From the NCBI GenBank assembly GCA_019022655.1, contig JAFJYI010000082.1, positions 1,736,001-1,800,000 of the forward strand: DNA of 64,000 nt. Reading direction: 5' to 3'. The position numbers were made by a program, and so were the translations under genes. The notes under the pieces are model-generated. The model was not told the origin of the DNA. It searched no databases and worked only from the letters and a program-made list of their open reading frames with translations. The stretch comes from Acacia acuminata. Taxonomy: Eukaryota > Streptophyta > Magnoliopsida > Fabales > Fabaceae. Positions within the stretch are counted from its first letter, which is position 1; the number at the start of each line of letters is the position of its first letter. Shown in pieces: positions 36,533-47,200 of this stretch.

Positions 36533-36542
36533 GATTTTGAAT

Positions 36543-36888
36543 TAAAATACGGTTTCAACTGTTTATCGCCTTTTTGAACTCTCCCCTTTTCAGTTGTCGC
36601 TCCCAATTGTTCCCTTTTTTTTAGCGTACTGTTCACATTGGACCGGTTTAATTTAATTGAAGTCTTAGAATATATTATGCAGGTTACAAGATTGAAGAGG
36701 TTCTTCAATTTAATAGAGCCCTTTTATTCTCTCATATATCATCTGATTTTTGTTCTCTCCGACTTAGAGACACAATGGAATCAATTAGACTCGATGGAGA
36801 TGTTTTGAGCAAGATCTGTATCATAATTTTGACCAGAAATTCAGAGGGCCAATGTTGAGTTTATTAGAGTGTAGTGTGTGTGTACACA
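36543..36888. other. intergenic, no gene seen
   Basis: AT-rich. The palindrome at about 36871-36894 (GTAGTGTGTGT arms) leads directly into the CACTA-type terminus at 36889. Confidence 0.4.
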
Positions 36889-37560
36889 CACTACTACAAA
36901 AAAGGGTTATGACGTCTGTTTTTTTGCACTTTTGACATCTCTTTTCAGGGGTGTCTATTTGGGAGACATAGTAAGTGGAGCTTACGGCGTCCCCCAAAAA
37001 AAGGGATGTCGTAAGCTCCACTTACATAGTCCTAAAATAATATTTAGGATGTCGTAAGTAGAGCTTACGGCATCCTAAATTTAAATTTAGGATGGTGAAA
37101 GTGCCTTAGTGACAAACCATAAAGAAGAACAACAATGAAAATGAAGATTAAGGAACTCTGTTAACATCTCAAAGTAGAATGTTTGCATATGAGAATGACC
37201 ATATACAACAATTGAATCCATTTCAGGTAACATAAAAATTCTCAGAATATCATCTCGGTTTGTAAAACAAACAAATAGCAATTTCACTCCACCAGTAGCA
37301 TACTCACAACACATCCGATGAACGAAAGAGTAGAAAAAAAAGAAAAGATAGATCCATCACAAATTATCATAAGCAAAATCGCAGATCTCAACTTGAACAA
37401 AAATCCCAGAAATGTACAAAACAGATTGAGAGATACGAACTTAGAGACAAATCTCACCCAGAGATGACGACGATCGGTGACGCTCAGGGATGAGCTTCAC
37501 ACACTAGACAAAAATCGAGCGAGAGAGAGAGAGAGAGAGAGACATAGATCGAGCTTGATG
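36889..37560 (+). mobile_element. CACTA-like non-autonomous element, left part only
   Basis: Starts CACTACTACAAAAAAGGG at 36889 and continues with paired motifs GTAAGTGGAGCTTACGGCGTC / GTCGTAAGCTCCACTTAC, an organisation like the element at 25003. A (GA)n tract lies at about 37517-37541. No matching right-hand motif block was found, so the element appears truncated near 37560. The boundary is approximate. Confidence 0.55.
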
Positions 37561-37984
37561 GTTGATTGTGGATGCAAAATTTATGTAGATAGTATAATTA
37601 TTGTTTATGTTTTACCTTGCAAATGACTAACACATTTCATTGCACTACGAGAGAAGGTGCTCTTTGGAGGAGTGGGTGACCAAACTTTTGTCGACATTGA
37701 TGTATCTAGATGTGCTACGGTGGCATCCTTTTTTGTGCTTTTTAGTTACTTGGTGTATTACTTATTTATAATTTTTGTGCTTTTTAGTTTATTTTGTTGG
37801 CAACATTGGTGTTTATATTTCGTTTTGTTTATTTATATTTTTTAGGATTGCTATTGTACATATATCTACATACACTTTTTTAATACAATATTTAATATTA
37901 TTTATATACATTTTCTTATTTCGTAATTTTTCATTTCATTTTAATATTTTATAATTTGGTAATTATTTGTATTTATTTATTTAT
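37561..37984. other. intergenic, no gene seen
   Basis: T-rich. A short frame at 37657-37845 is hydrophobic only because of T-rich codons and has no homology I recognise. Confidence 0.4.
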
Positions 37985-38310
37985 TTTTTTTTTTTGGAAT
38001 TGAGATTTGCGACGAAAAATGAATTACGTCGCAAAAAATGGAATTTTGCAACATAATGAAATTTCGTATTTTTTTTTTTTTAATTTTTTAATTTTCTTAA
38101 TAATTTTTATTTTTTTTATAAAATGAATTTTGCGCGCAATTTATTTTCCATCGAAAATTCAAAATTTGCGACAGATTTTTTTATTTTTCCGTCACAATTG
38201 CGACGAGGTTTTTGCACGGATAAAATTCGTTGCAAATTCCATCGCAAATGCATTTTAAAACCCTTTTTTGCAACGAATTTTTTTCGTCGCAAAAACGACT
38301 TTTTGTAGTG
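37985..38310 (+). mobile_element. CACTA right-end fragment
   Basis: Subterminal units of the TTGCGACGAA / TTCGTCGCAA type run into a T-run and GTAGTG ending at 38310, like the ends at 6300 and 49645. Its left partner is not visible: the motifs differ from those at 36889, and flanks ACA (left of 36889) and TGT (right) do not match. Confidence 0.7.
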
Positions 38311-38459
38311 TGTTCTCTGCATACGCAACACGGTAGATGTCCCGGGTGGTGATGAAACTGATGGGTACCACAATAGACCTAGAAGAAGGCTAAGGTGATA
38401 GTGAGGAAGAGCTTCTAGGTGCAACTACTAGAATTATTGTAGACTTAGAAGGGATAAAC

Positions 38460-38861
38460 TTGACAACAAGCAGCCAACCTAGTGAACCTAGTGGTTCAGG
38501 ATCCATTGGGAAGAGAAAGAGGGATGAAGGGTCAAAAGCAACAAAAAAGAAAAAAATGTATGCCTCAAAACAAATAGCAGATGCTGTTAGCGTGATGGCT
38601 AACGGAAGTATCGACAGAGCACATACCCTTAAAAATATCTCTAACGGTGATGTGTTAATGAATTACGTTGTAGCTGAGTTACAAAAAATTCCAAACATTG
38701 CATCTGACTGTGACTTTCACCAGAGATGCTATAACATGATTATGCACGACAGGTGTCAGGATGTGTTTTTTGCACTACAAGAAGATAAAGATGACTTGCT
38801 AGACCGGTTGCAGTACCATGCCTACAATACCCCATCATTGTATGAAGCCCCAAGGGACTGA
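38460..38861 (+). pseudogene. PIF/Harbinger ORF1 (Myb/SANT-like), C-terminal part
   Basis: 133 codons readable from 38460. It begins with a serine/glycine-rich linker and a basic stretch (GKRKRDEGSKATKKKK, likely nuclear localisation), then an alpha-helical region with IADAVSVMANGSIDRAHTLK, as in the C-terminal half of Harbinger ORF1 proteins, which partner the transposase in DNA binding and nuclear import. Upstream sequence (about 38335-38450) continues the same type of protein but has stops, and the Myb/SANT domain is absent. The element is therefore broken on this side. Confidence 0.7.
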
Positions 38862-39289
38862 ACCACATATTATGAAACTTACAAATGCTTGATTATGAAA
38901 GTTCTTTTGTGTATTATATGACACTTAAGTTTGTTGGTATGTTCTGCTATATTTAATGACACTTATGTTTGTTAGTATGTTCTGCTATATAATGTGAATT
39001 TCTACGCAAAATATAATCGTTGTTTTTCAATCCGTTAAGTCGTGGCCTTGACACAGGTTTCATTATCCATGGAGGGAGGATGTTTGTCTCGTGCCCAAAA
39101 AAAGGGCCCTAAAAATTTCTCTTATAGAGGAAGAGATGACATATTACAAAGAGGTCACTGTCTTGGTGGCTCAACATATGACACCTTATAATTGCAAAGA
39201 GCCACATAGAACTAGTAAGCAAACATGAGCAATGTGGGTGCAGGAGGTTTTACAAGGCCAAAACAGTATGTCATGAACACTTTCTAGTT

Positions 39290-40339
39290 GAAAAACATGC
39301 CTTCCATCATTTATGCTTTAAATTGGTAGAGCATGGGTTACGGCACACAAAGTACACAAGAGTAGAAGAAATTGTAGCAATGTTCTTATATACAGTTGGC
39401 CATGGTTTAGGAAAAAGAGTCATACAGGAACGGTTTTAACATTCAGGAGAAACTGTCAGTAGGGTATTTCACATGGTTTTAAATGTTTGTGTCAGTTTAT
39501 CAATTGAAAACATCAAACCAGTTGATCTTGAGTTTCCCGGTTGTCACTGAAATATATCTAAGGATCAGCGCTACTTCCCATATATTGAGAATGTAATAGG
39601 ACCAATTGATGGAACTCACATTAGTTGTGTGGTGAGCCAATATGAGCACGACAGATATGTTAGAAAAAAGGGATATCCAACAAAGAATATCATGACAGTA
39701 TGCGATTGAAATATGTGCTTTACTTATGTGTTGGCACGTTGGGAGGGTACGGCGCATGATGCACATTTGTTCAACACCGCTATCTATTCTCCAGCTTTGA
39801 CTTTCCTTATCCACCTCAAGGTACATCTTCAAATCATCACTACAATTACATTTTTTTCCGTGTTTATTTTTCTTTCCCTATAATTTCAAAGTGTCACAAA
39901 ATTTCCTCATTTATCTGGGAATTATTACTTGGTCGACGCTGGCTATCCAACACCAGTTGGATATATTGGTTCATATAGACGTGAACATTATCACCTTTCA
40001 AAATTCATGCGCCAACCAGGATTTCAAAATAATAACAAGTACTTCAATTTTTATCATTCAAGTTTGAGGTGCACTATAGAAAGAACGTTTAGAGTCTGGA
40101 AGAAGAGGTTTAATATATTGCGAGATATGCACTCTTATAGCTTTGAAACTCAAATCCACATAGTTTGTGAAACAATGGCTATTCGCAATCTCATCCAGAG
40201 ATTTTCCCAAATTAATGTGGAATTTTTTCAAGCTAGTCAAGGATATATGGGTGATGATAATGATCCACTTGATGAAGGATGCTCATCAAATAACCATACA
40301 TTATTTTCACCACAAATGAATCAGAGACAAACTTGTTAG
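39290..40339 (+). pseudogene. PIF/Harbinger transposase (DDE_Tnp_4, ALP1-like)
   Basis: Plus-strand fragments in order: an N-terminal part (about 39290-39440, LVEHGLRHTKYTRVEE), the first catalytic Asp in VIGPIDGTHIS (about 39594), GTAHDAHLFNTA (about 39750) for the second, an apparent intron at about 39822-39920, YYLVDAGYPTPVGYIG (from about 39925), then HSSLRCTIERTFRVWKKRF with the catalytic Glu. The last 136 residues are open from 39929. At least three in-frame stops (for example near 39437, 39547 and 39707) disable the first exon. It lies downstream of ORF1 on the same strand, as in intact elements. Confidence 0.85.
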
Positions 40340-41645
40340 GTATAGCCATTCCAATTAACAATGTATTATTTGTATGCATTCTATTTTATAAACAATTTTA
40401 ACCATTAAATATATTTAATTAAGGAGCTTATTGTTTATTAATTTTTTAATAATCGTTTAACTTTTTCTCAAACTTAAATTAAAATTAAAAATTTTATTTT
40501 TAATTATCTCAATATATACAACTAATATGTATATGTAGTATTCAATATGATTCATGTCATTTTCCATTTCAACTGACTTTTAAAATAGTAATCCAACAGT
40601 CATCAATTAAAATTAAAATTAAAAAAAAAAACCACTTCTGCAAAAGCCAAACGGGCAATCAAACACAAATCACATTTACAACTTTTTTTTTTTTTTTTAT
40701 CGGGCTTATGAAAAGGTCGGATAAGAAATAGGTTCTTGTTCTCCTTTGCTAACCTAAACACGCTAAATGATAGTTCTCCTGTTTGGCTTAGATGGGAGTT
40801 TAAGGGATATTTTAAAGGAAGAAAAAGAAAGTGAGGGATGGTGATTTTTTTTCCCACACCATTTTAAAATCCCAACAACCAGTTATTGAAATTTGAATCC
40901 TACTTGGATTTTGATAATGGTACTAGCTCCTTTCGGTTCTAATTATAGGATATATTTATATAATTTTGGAGAGATTAAGGATAATAATTAAATTATTTAA
41001 CTATAATTTTTTCCAAAATACCCTTATTTAAAATTTAAAATGACGTCGAGTTACTCGATTCTTTGTTCTTTGTCGGACATCTCCCACCTCACATATGACT
41101 TCTCGAACTCTCACACAATCGATATCATCAATCTCCCTCAACAACATTCGGTGAATCTAAAAAAAAATATCGACATTTTACTACACCTTTTGGACCAAAA
41201 TTAAATCAAATTTTGTGGTAAAAAAATAATGATACTTTTACTTTATTTTTAATGCTCTTATTTATAGTAGTGTGAAAATGACAAATAAAAATGGCCTTAT
41301 TCCATCATCGTTCATGTGAACACCTGACCTGACCACAATCATCCATTTCTACCTCTAAATCAGAGTCCCACTTTGACACTTCTGTTATGCTATATGCACC
41401 CAACCTCATAACTATATACATGTAGTTTGGGTACTGGTCATAGATGCAAAAGTCTTGGACATGATTACTTAGTCTGACGTTTCAAACAAATATGTGCAAA
41501 TTTCCTGGGTCCTACCTTTTTCGGAACATGACTAGGTCATGTGCTTCTTGATGTCATTTTTCACCTTTTCTTGAGGGTTACGTTGTGTCAAAATTTATGT
41601 TAGGAAGTCAAATTTTGTGCAATACACTTGTGGGACTGTTAGAGC
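40340..41645. other. intergenic, no gene seen
   Basis: AT-rich sequence between the Harbinger remnant and CACTA 2. No Harbinger right terminus could be identified. Confidence 0.4.
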
Positions 41646-41667
41646 CACTACTAGAAAAAAACTAAAC

Positions 41668-42065
41668 AGCGACGGAATTTGCGACAGAAATTTTTCCGTC
41701 GCAAATTCACGGAATTTTGCGACGGAAAAACAATTCCGTCGCAAAACTAAGAAATTTGCGACGGATATTATAATCCGTCGCAAATTAGCGACGGAACATG
41801 AATCCGTCGCTACCGGCCGCCACTTTCCCAATTAAATCCGTCGCAAAAGTAAGCAACGGATTCAACATCCGTCTTGGCCGCCACTTTCCCACCTTTAGCG
41901 ATGAATTCAAAATCGATCGCTAACCGCGGCCAAAAGGCCGCCAATTTTTCCACATCTTGCGACGGATTTCAAATCCGTCGCAAGTGATTCGGCAACTTTT
42001 TGCGACGGAAGTGGTTTTCCGTCGCAAAAAGTGATTTTGCGACCGAAGGAGTTTCCGTCGCAAAA
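41668..42065 (+). repeat. 5' subterminal repeats of CACTA 2
   Basis: At least a dozen inverted or direct copies of a GCGACGGA core (TTTGCGACGGAA and its complement). Two are separated by a duplicated CGGCCGCCACTTTCCCA-type spacer at about 41814-41895. Confidence 0.88.
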
Positions 42066-42084
42066 TCTCTTAAATGATATGTTC

Positions 42085-42430
42085 TTCTCCCTCGGCTCGC
42101 CCGACGGCCCCACCCCGCCCCCCGGCTCCCCCCCCCCCACCCCCCCCCCCATTTTGCCCCGCCCCCGGCTTGGCTGCCCGGCCCCAGCTCCCTCAATAGC
42201 TCCCCCCCCCCTCACCCCCCGGCTCGGCGCCCCCTTCCCCTCGGCTCCGTCCCCCCTTCAACGCCCTCGGCTCCTTCAACGCCCTCGGCGCCTTCCACGC
42301 CGTCGGCTCCTCTCCCCTTCAACGCCCTCGGCTCCCTCCCCCCTTCAACACCGATGACTTCTTTTTCATCTCCATAGTCGCCATTCTTCGTCAGGTGCTC
42401 TTCTCCATCGTCCGGCTACCCTCCCCTTCA
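42085..42430 (+). other. GC-rich, proline-coding block inside CACTA 2
   Basis: Strikingly GC-rich in an AT-rich element, with C-runs and repeated CCCTCGGCTCC words. One plus frame (42031-42357) encodes mainly Pro, Ser, Ala and Arg without a known domain. It precedes the transposase gene and could be a captured host fragment or a leader exon. Length variation in the C-runs may also reflect sequencing error. Confidence 0.6.
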
Positions 42431-42705
42431 GGTAAGCTCCCTTTTTTTCACCCAGATTATTTATTATGAGAAATTTAGTATAGATAAAAATTGAAAAAAT
42501 TAGTCATATTTATTACTCTTGAATAAATAGGTCTCCATGATCGCCGTTCTCCTGTCATAGGTGCTCTGCTCTTCTCCGTCCGGCTACCCTCCCCTTCCGG
42601 TAAGCTCCCTTTTTTTCACCACATTATTTATTATGAGAAATTAGTATAGATAAAAATTGAAAAAATTTGTCATATTTATTTCTCATAAATAAATAGGTTA
42701 TAATT
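42380..42705 (+). repeat. tandem duplication of a splice-donor-like segment
   Basis: Two copies of roughly 165 bases (about 42383-42540 and 42541-42705). Each holds CCGGCTACCCTCCCCTTC, then a GTAAGC donor-like sequence and the same AT-rich follow-on. Confidence 0.8.
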
Positions 42706-43456
42706 TAACATTATTTTTTATTTGGGTTATAATTTTGTTAATAATTAAAGTCTATTAAGTATTTAGAGGAGCAATATAAATATTATTGCAATGTATAAAT
42801 GATTAATTTTGATTTGTCAATGATATTTTATTTCTTTTTATAATAAAAAATATACATGAATAACATTAATGGTACATAAAATGATATTGGTGTGATAAAA
42901 TTATGATTATTTATTAGTTGGTAATGATACATAAATCTACAATAGGATGGTGTTGAAATTAGAAAAGTGAAGTGTTGAGAAATGATATCTAGGGATAAGG
43001 CAATAAATTTTTTTTTTAAATATTCCGTTTCAATTTTTTATTTGAATCTATCTTTAACAAGTTATACAATAAAATTGATAATGTATAAAACAAAATTAAA
43101 AATTACCTATTTAGATAAATAGGTAATTATAAATATAAAAGATAAAGTTGATTTTGCACATTATATAAATTTGATTAAGTCTTAAATAATCTTTATATGT
43201 TAGAAACTCCAAAATACTTATAGTGTTCTATTCTTTGTTTGCCCCCTCCACAAGCATGTCCCCATATTCTGTGTGCTATCCTCATTCTCTGGTTGCTTGT
43301 TGGGATATGTTCTTTGTTCAATGCATGTGTTTGTTTTTCACTTTCTTGACTAAATGGCAATTGGTTGATACAAGTGGCTAGTTGTATTGGTTACTTATAT
43401 ATATTTGTGGCATATTAAGATGTTAATTAGGTTAATAACTGAACTAGCTAGGAAGT
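42706..43456 (+). other. AT-rich stretch before the transposase, probable intron or leader
   Basis: No coding sense. It follows the duplicated donor-like sites and precedes the first ATG of the transposase, so a 5' intron is plausible. Confidence 0.4.
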
Positions 43457-46400
43457 ATGGAAAACAATCATGATAGGAGTTGGATGTACAATCGTTTAAC
43501 TGCGAGAGAAGACAACTAACTCAAGTATTCTTGGCGGGTTTGAAAGAGTTCATCAATTTTGCTTTGGCACATTCACCTCATTCAAGTAGGGCGATCGGTT
43601 GTCCGTGTGCCAAATATAGGTGTTTAAGATTTGAAGATTCGGAGACGGTCAAAATCCATTTGTGTAAAAAGGGATTCATGAAGGATTATGAGTGTTGGGA
43701 ATGTCATGGCGAAGTCGACAGACACCGAGAGGTTATTACGGGGACGGTAGTCACCGAGACAACCTTAATCAATATGAGCGGTGGTTATGGACGTTGCGGG
43801 GACCGTCGATCGGCCAATATTTCGATCCGTTACTCATGCTTTGAACCGTCATACATGGGAGAGGAGACCGATACACATACTCAACCATCATACATGGGAG
43901 AGGATCCTCATCCGAAGCCGATAGGTTCTATAAAATGCTTCAAGAAGCGCAACGTCCGTTATGGGAAGGCTGCGAACACTTTGAAAATAGTGAATATTCA
44001 TCACTATCGGCTACCCTAGCAACACTAAGCTTGAAGACTGATCACCATATGAGTGAGAGGAATTACAATGAAATGATGCAGATCATGAGTAAGGTTGTTC
44101 CGAACGACAATAATTTGCCGAAGGATTTTTATCAAGCAAAAAAAAAGGTGAAAGAGTTGGGCCTTGGATGTAAAAAAATCCCTTTGCGCCCTATAGGATG
44201 TATGTTGTATTACAAGGATGATCTTGAGTGACCAACTGTAAATTTTGCGGACATGACAGATATAAAGTTGTGAGGATTGGAAGGAAAACGACCCGTCAGG
44301 CATTAAGCAAGATGACATACTTTCCTCTCGTGCCTAGACTTCAGAGATTGTATGCATCGAACAAACTGTTTGCTCACATGAGATGGCACAGGAGCATCAC
44401 GGGGATGAAAAATTTGTGACGCATCCATCCGATGCCGAAGCTTGGTAAAAATTTGACGAGGCGAATCCTTCCTTTTCTAGGGATCCCCGCAATGTCCGGC
44501 TTGGTCTATGTTCGGATGGGTTCGCTCCTTTTGATAGTACGGGCATGATTTATTCATGTTGGCCTGTCATTGTGACACCGTACAACCTCCCACCTTCTAT
44601 GTGCATGAGAAGAGAGTTTTTGTTTCTTAACGCGTTAATCCCTGGGCCATCCAACCCCAAAAAGAAGATAGATGTGTACCTCAGGCCTTTGATAGACGAG
44701 CTTAAGATGTTGTGGAGTGAAGGGGTTATTACGTATGATATATCGTTAAGCCAAAATTTCACCATGCGGGCTGCCTTAATGTGGACGATAAATGACTTCC
44801 CTGCATAAGGTATGTTGAGAACTGGCAAACGTCTGGGAAGCTTGCATGCCCGATATGTCTTGAACAAAACATGGGTTTTACCTTGGATTACAGTCACAAG
44901 GTCTGTTGGTTTGACTGGCACCGGCGGTTCCTGCCCCTCGAGCATCTGTATAGGAGGAATAAAAAAGACTTCATGCGGAGTGTGGTCAAACGCACAGATC
45001 AACCTCGTCGTTTAAGTGGCAAAGAAGTACGGGACAGGGTCAAGTACATTCAAAATATTGAAGAGGGGGTGCGTCCGGTAACTGAGGGATACGGCGTTCA
45101 TCATCATTGGAACAAACGCAAAGCATATTCGGGAGCTACCATATTGGAAAGATCAATTGTTAAGACACAATCTCGATGTTATGCATATTGAGAGGAATGT
45201 GTTTTGCAATATTCTGTACACCGTGATGGACACCAAGGGCAAGACGAAGGACACGGTCAACGCAAGACTGGACATAGAAGCGATTTGCGAAGGCTCGATT
45301 TGCATTTGGTGCGAGAATGGCACGGGACGGACTTCCAAACCTAGAGCGCCGTACACATTCAACAAACAACAGAATTTAGAGTTGTTACAATGGGTTAAAG
45401 ACTTGAAACTCTCGGACGGTTATGCGTCAAACTTGAAAAGATGTGTCAACATGCACGAGGCGAAGTTATTCGGGATGAAAAGTCATGATTGTCATGTTTT
45501 TTTCTAGAGATTGTTGCCGTGGGCCTTCAAAGCACTTCCGAAGCATATATGGTCTATTCGACAGAATTTTCAATGTTCTTTAGAGAAATGTGCCGAGCTT
45601 AATGTTGAAAAGTTACGGCACCTTGAGACGAGCATGCCAATAATGCTATGCAAATTAGAGATGGTGTTTCCTCCTAGCATGTTTGACTCAATGGAACATT
45701 TGCCTGTCCACTTGGCATACGAAGCAAAGGTAGGAGGGCCACAACAATATAGGTGGATGTATCCGTTTGAGAGGTAATATATATTTATTTCACACTTTTA
45801 TTAATTGACGGACATGGTACTTTAGTTTATTAATACTCTCTCATTGTCCACTTTTGTAGGTTTTTACGCACACTTAAGAAGAAGATAAAAAATTCAAGGT
45901 ATGTTGAAGGATCTATCACAGAGGCGTACCTAGTCGAAGAGGCGACAAAATTTGCGTCATACTACTATCCCCCTGAAATGATATCAAGATGGAGAAGGGT
46001 ACCTCGCAAAGATGATGGCGGTGATACGAGCAAACAAAATTCAATATTTAATTTTCCAGGCCGAGTCTTGGGAAAACGTTGGAGGTCAACTCTGGAAGGG
46101 AACGATAAGAAAGTAGCGGAGTGGTACATTCTAAACAACTGTGAAGAGGTTGCCCAGTATTTAAAGTAAGCTTTCCTTTGCTTTTTACTGTTACGGTAAG
46201 TATTAAAATATTAACTTCATTTTTTACCCATACAGTTACTTCTCTAATTGGGTCCAATCAGAAAATCCTTTAATGTCGAATTCCGCAGTTGATCAATTCA
46301 AGACCTCCGAGTTTCCTAAATGGTTTCAACGCTACTTCGTGAAAAATCCAAAAGATCCAACTGAAGTTGCATGGAGTTTATCTCATGGAGCTGCAATAGT

Positions 46401-47077
46401 TGTTACCTGTGTAAAAAATATTTAATCAATGGGTATCGGTTTTATCTTGTTGAAGCGACGCAAGTACGGTATGTTGCAATTACGGTGTATGTTGTCGAGG
46501 TGGCCAAGGTGACGGGGTGGAGGCCGACTACTACGGGAAGTTAATTGACATAATTCAGCTGAATTACCCGTGGGACAAAGTGGTGACCCTTTTTAAATGT
46601 GAGTGGTTTGATAACGGTCCACGTGGGACAAAAGTGGACATATATGGAAATGTTGAGGCCTCTTGGACAAGGAGATATACGGTTGGTTATGACCCATTTA
46701 TCCTTGCTCAACGGGCGGAACAAGTGTACTATACATTATACCCCACATCACGTCAAGGGTGGAGGGGAGTTATCAAAACCAAAGCACGAAATATTATACC
46801 CAAGTCCAAAGAGTCGGAAACAAATAACGGTATGACGGAACTGTTCCAAGCTGATGTGGAACATTTACAGCCCATATACATTGTCGACGACGATGTACCA
46901 AGCAATCTGTTCAATTTTGCTGCGGAGTTAGAGTTGATTCCTATCCAAATTGATGATGAGGAATTAGAGGAAGAGGCAAAGGAGATTTATTCTGATAGTG
47001 AATCCGAGTTCGACGATTATGAGACTTCGAGAGGAAGGCACGGAGGCGAGGTTGAAGAAGAGGAATCGTCCGATTGA
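43457..47077 (+). pseudogene. TNP2-type CACTA transposase, near-complete but frameshifted
   Basis: Order of parts from the ATG at 43457: Transposase-associated domain (43460-43720; DRSWMYNRL, ALAHSPHSS, HLCKKGFMKDYECWECHG), a linker (to about 44420), TNP2/Transposase_21 (about 44425-45190; MCMRREFLFLNALIPGPSNP), the HNLDVMHIERNVF block (45157-45507), a DUF4218-like block (45511-45777), an exon at about 45860-46165, and a DUF4216-like block (46517-46700; DYYGKLIDIIQLNYPW) with a long acidic C-terminus ending in EEEESSD. Introns at about 45776-45859 and 46166-46233 match copy 1. The frame shifts near 43500, 44420, 44810, 45150 and 45508, and a stop lies near 46424. It would have cut the element's ends in the nucleus. 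Confidence 0.9.
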
Positions 47078-47200
47078 TTTGTGTTAGTTCTTTGTTTATG
47101 ACGATATATTATACTAGATATATCCTAATTTGCCAATGTGATATTAATTAAATTTCTTAAATTTATAAACATTTTGATATAATGTTTATGAGTGTTCGAG

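Larger units (their letters stand above)
38311..40339 (+). mobile_element. PIF/Harbinger transposon, partial
   Basis: Two ORFs in the usual PIF/Harbinger arrangement: a Myb/SANT-type ORF1 (from about 38330 to 38861) and a DDE_Tnp_4 transposase (about 39290-40339). The left part abuts the CACTA end at 38310, so the N-terminal half of ORF1 and the left terminus are missing or displaced. No terminal inverted repeat or TTA/TAA duplication was identified. Confidence 0.8.

Noticed and set aside
36889..38310. Idea that this is one CACTA element
   Set aside because: Left and right subterminal motifs differ and the flanking triplets ACA and TGT are not a direct duplication.
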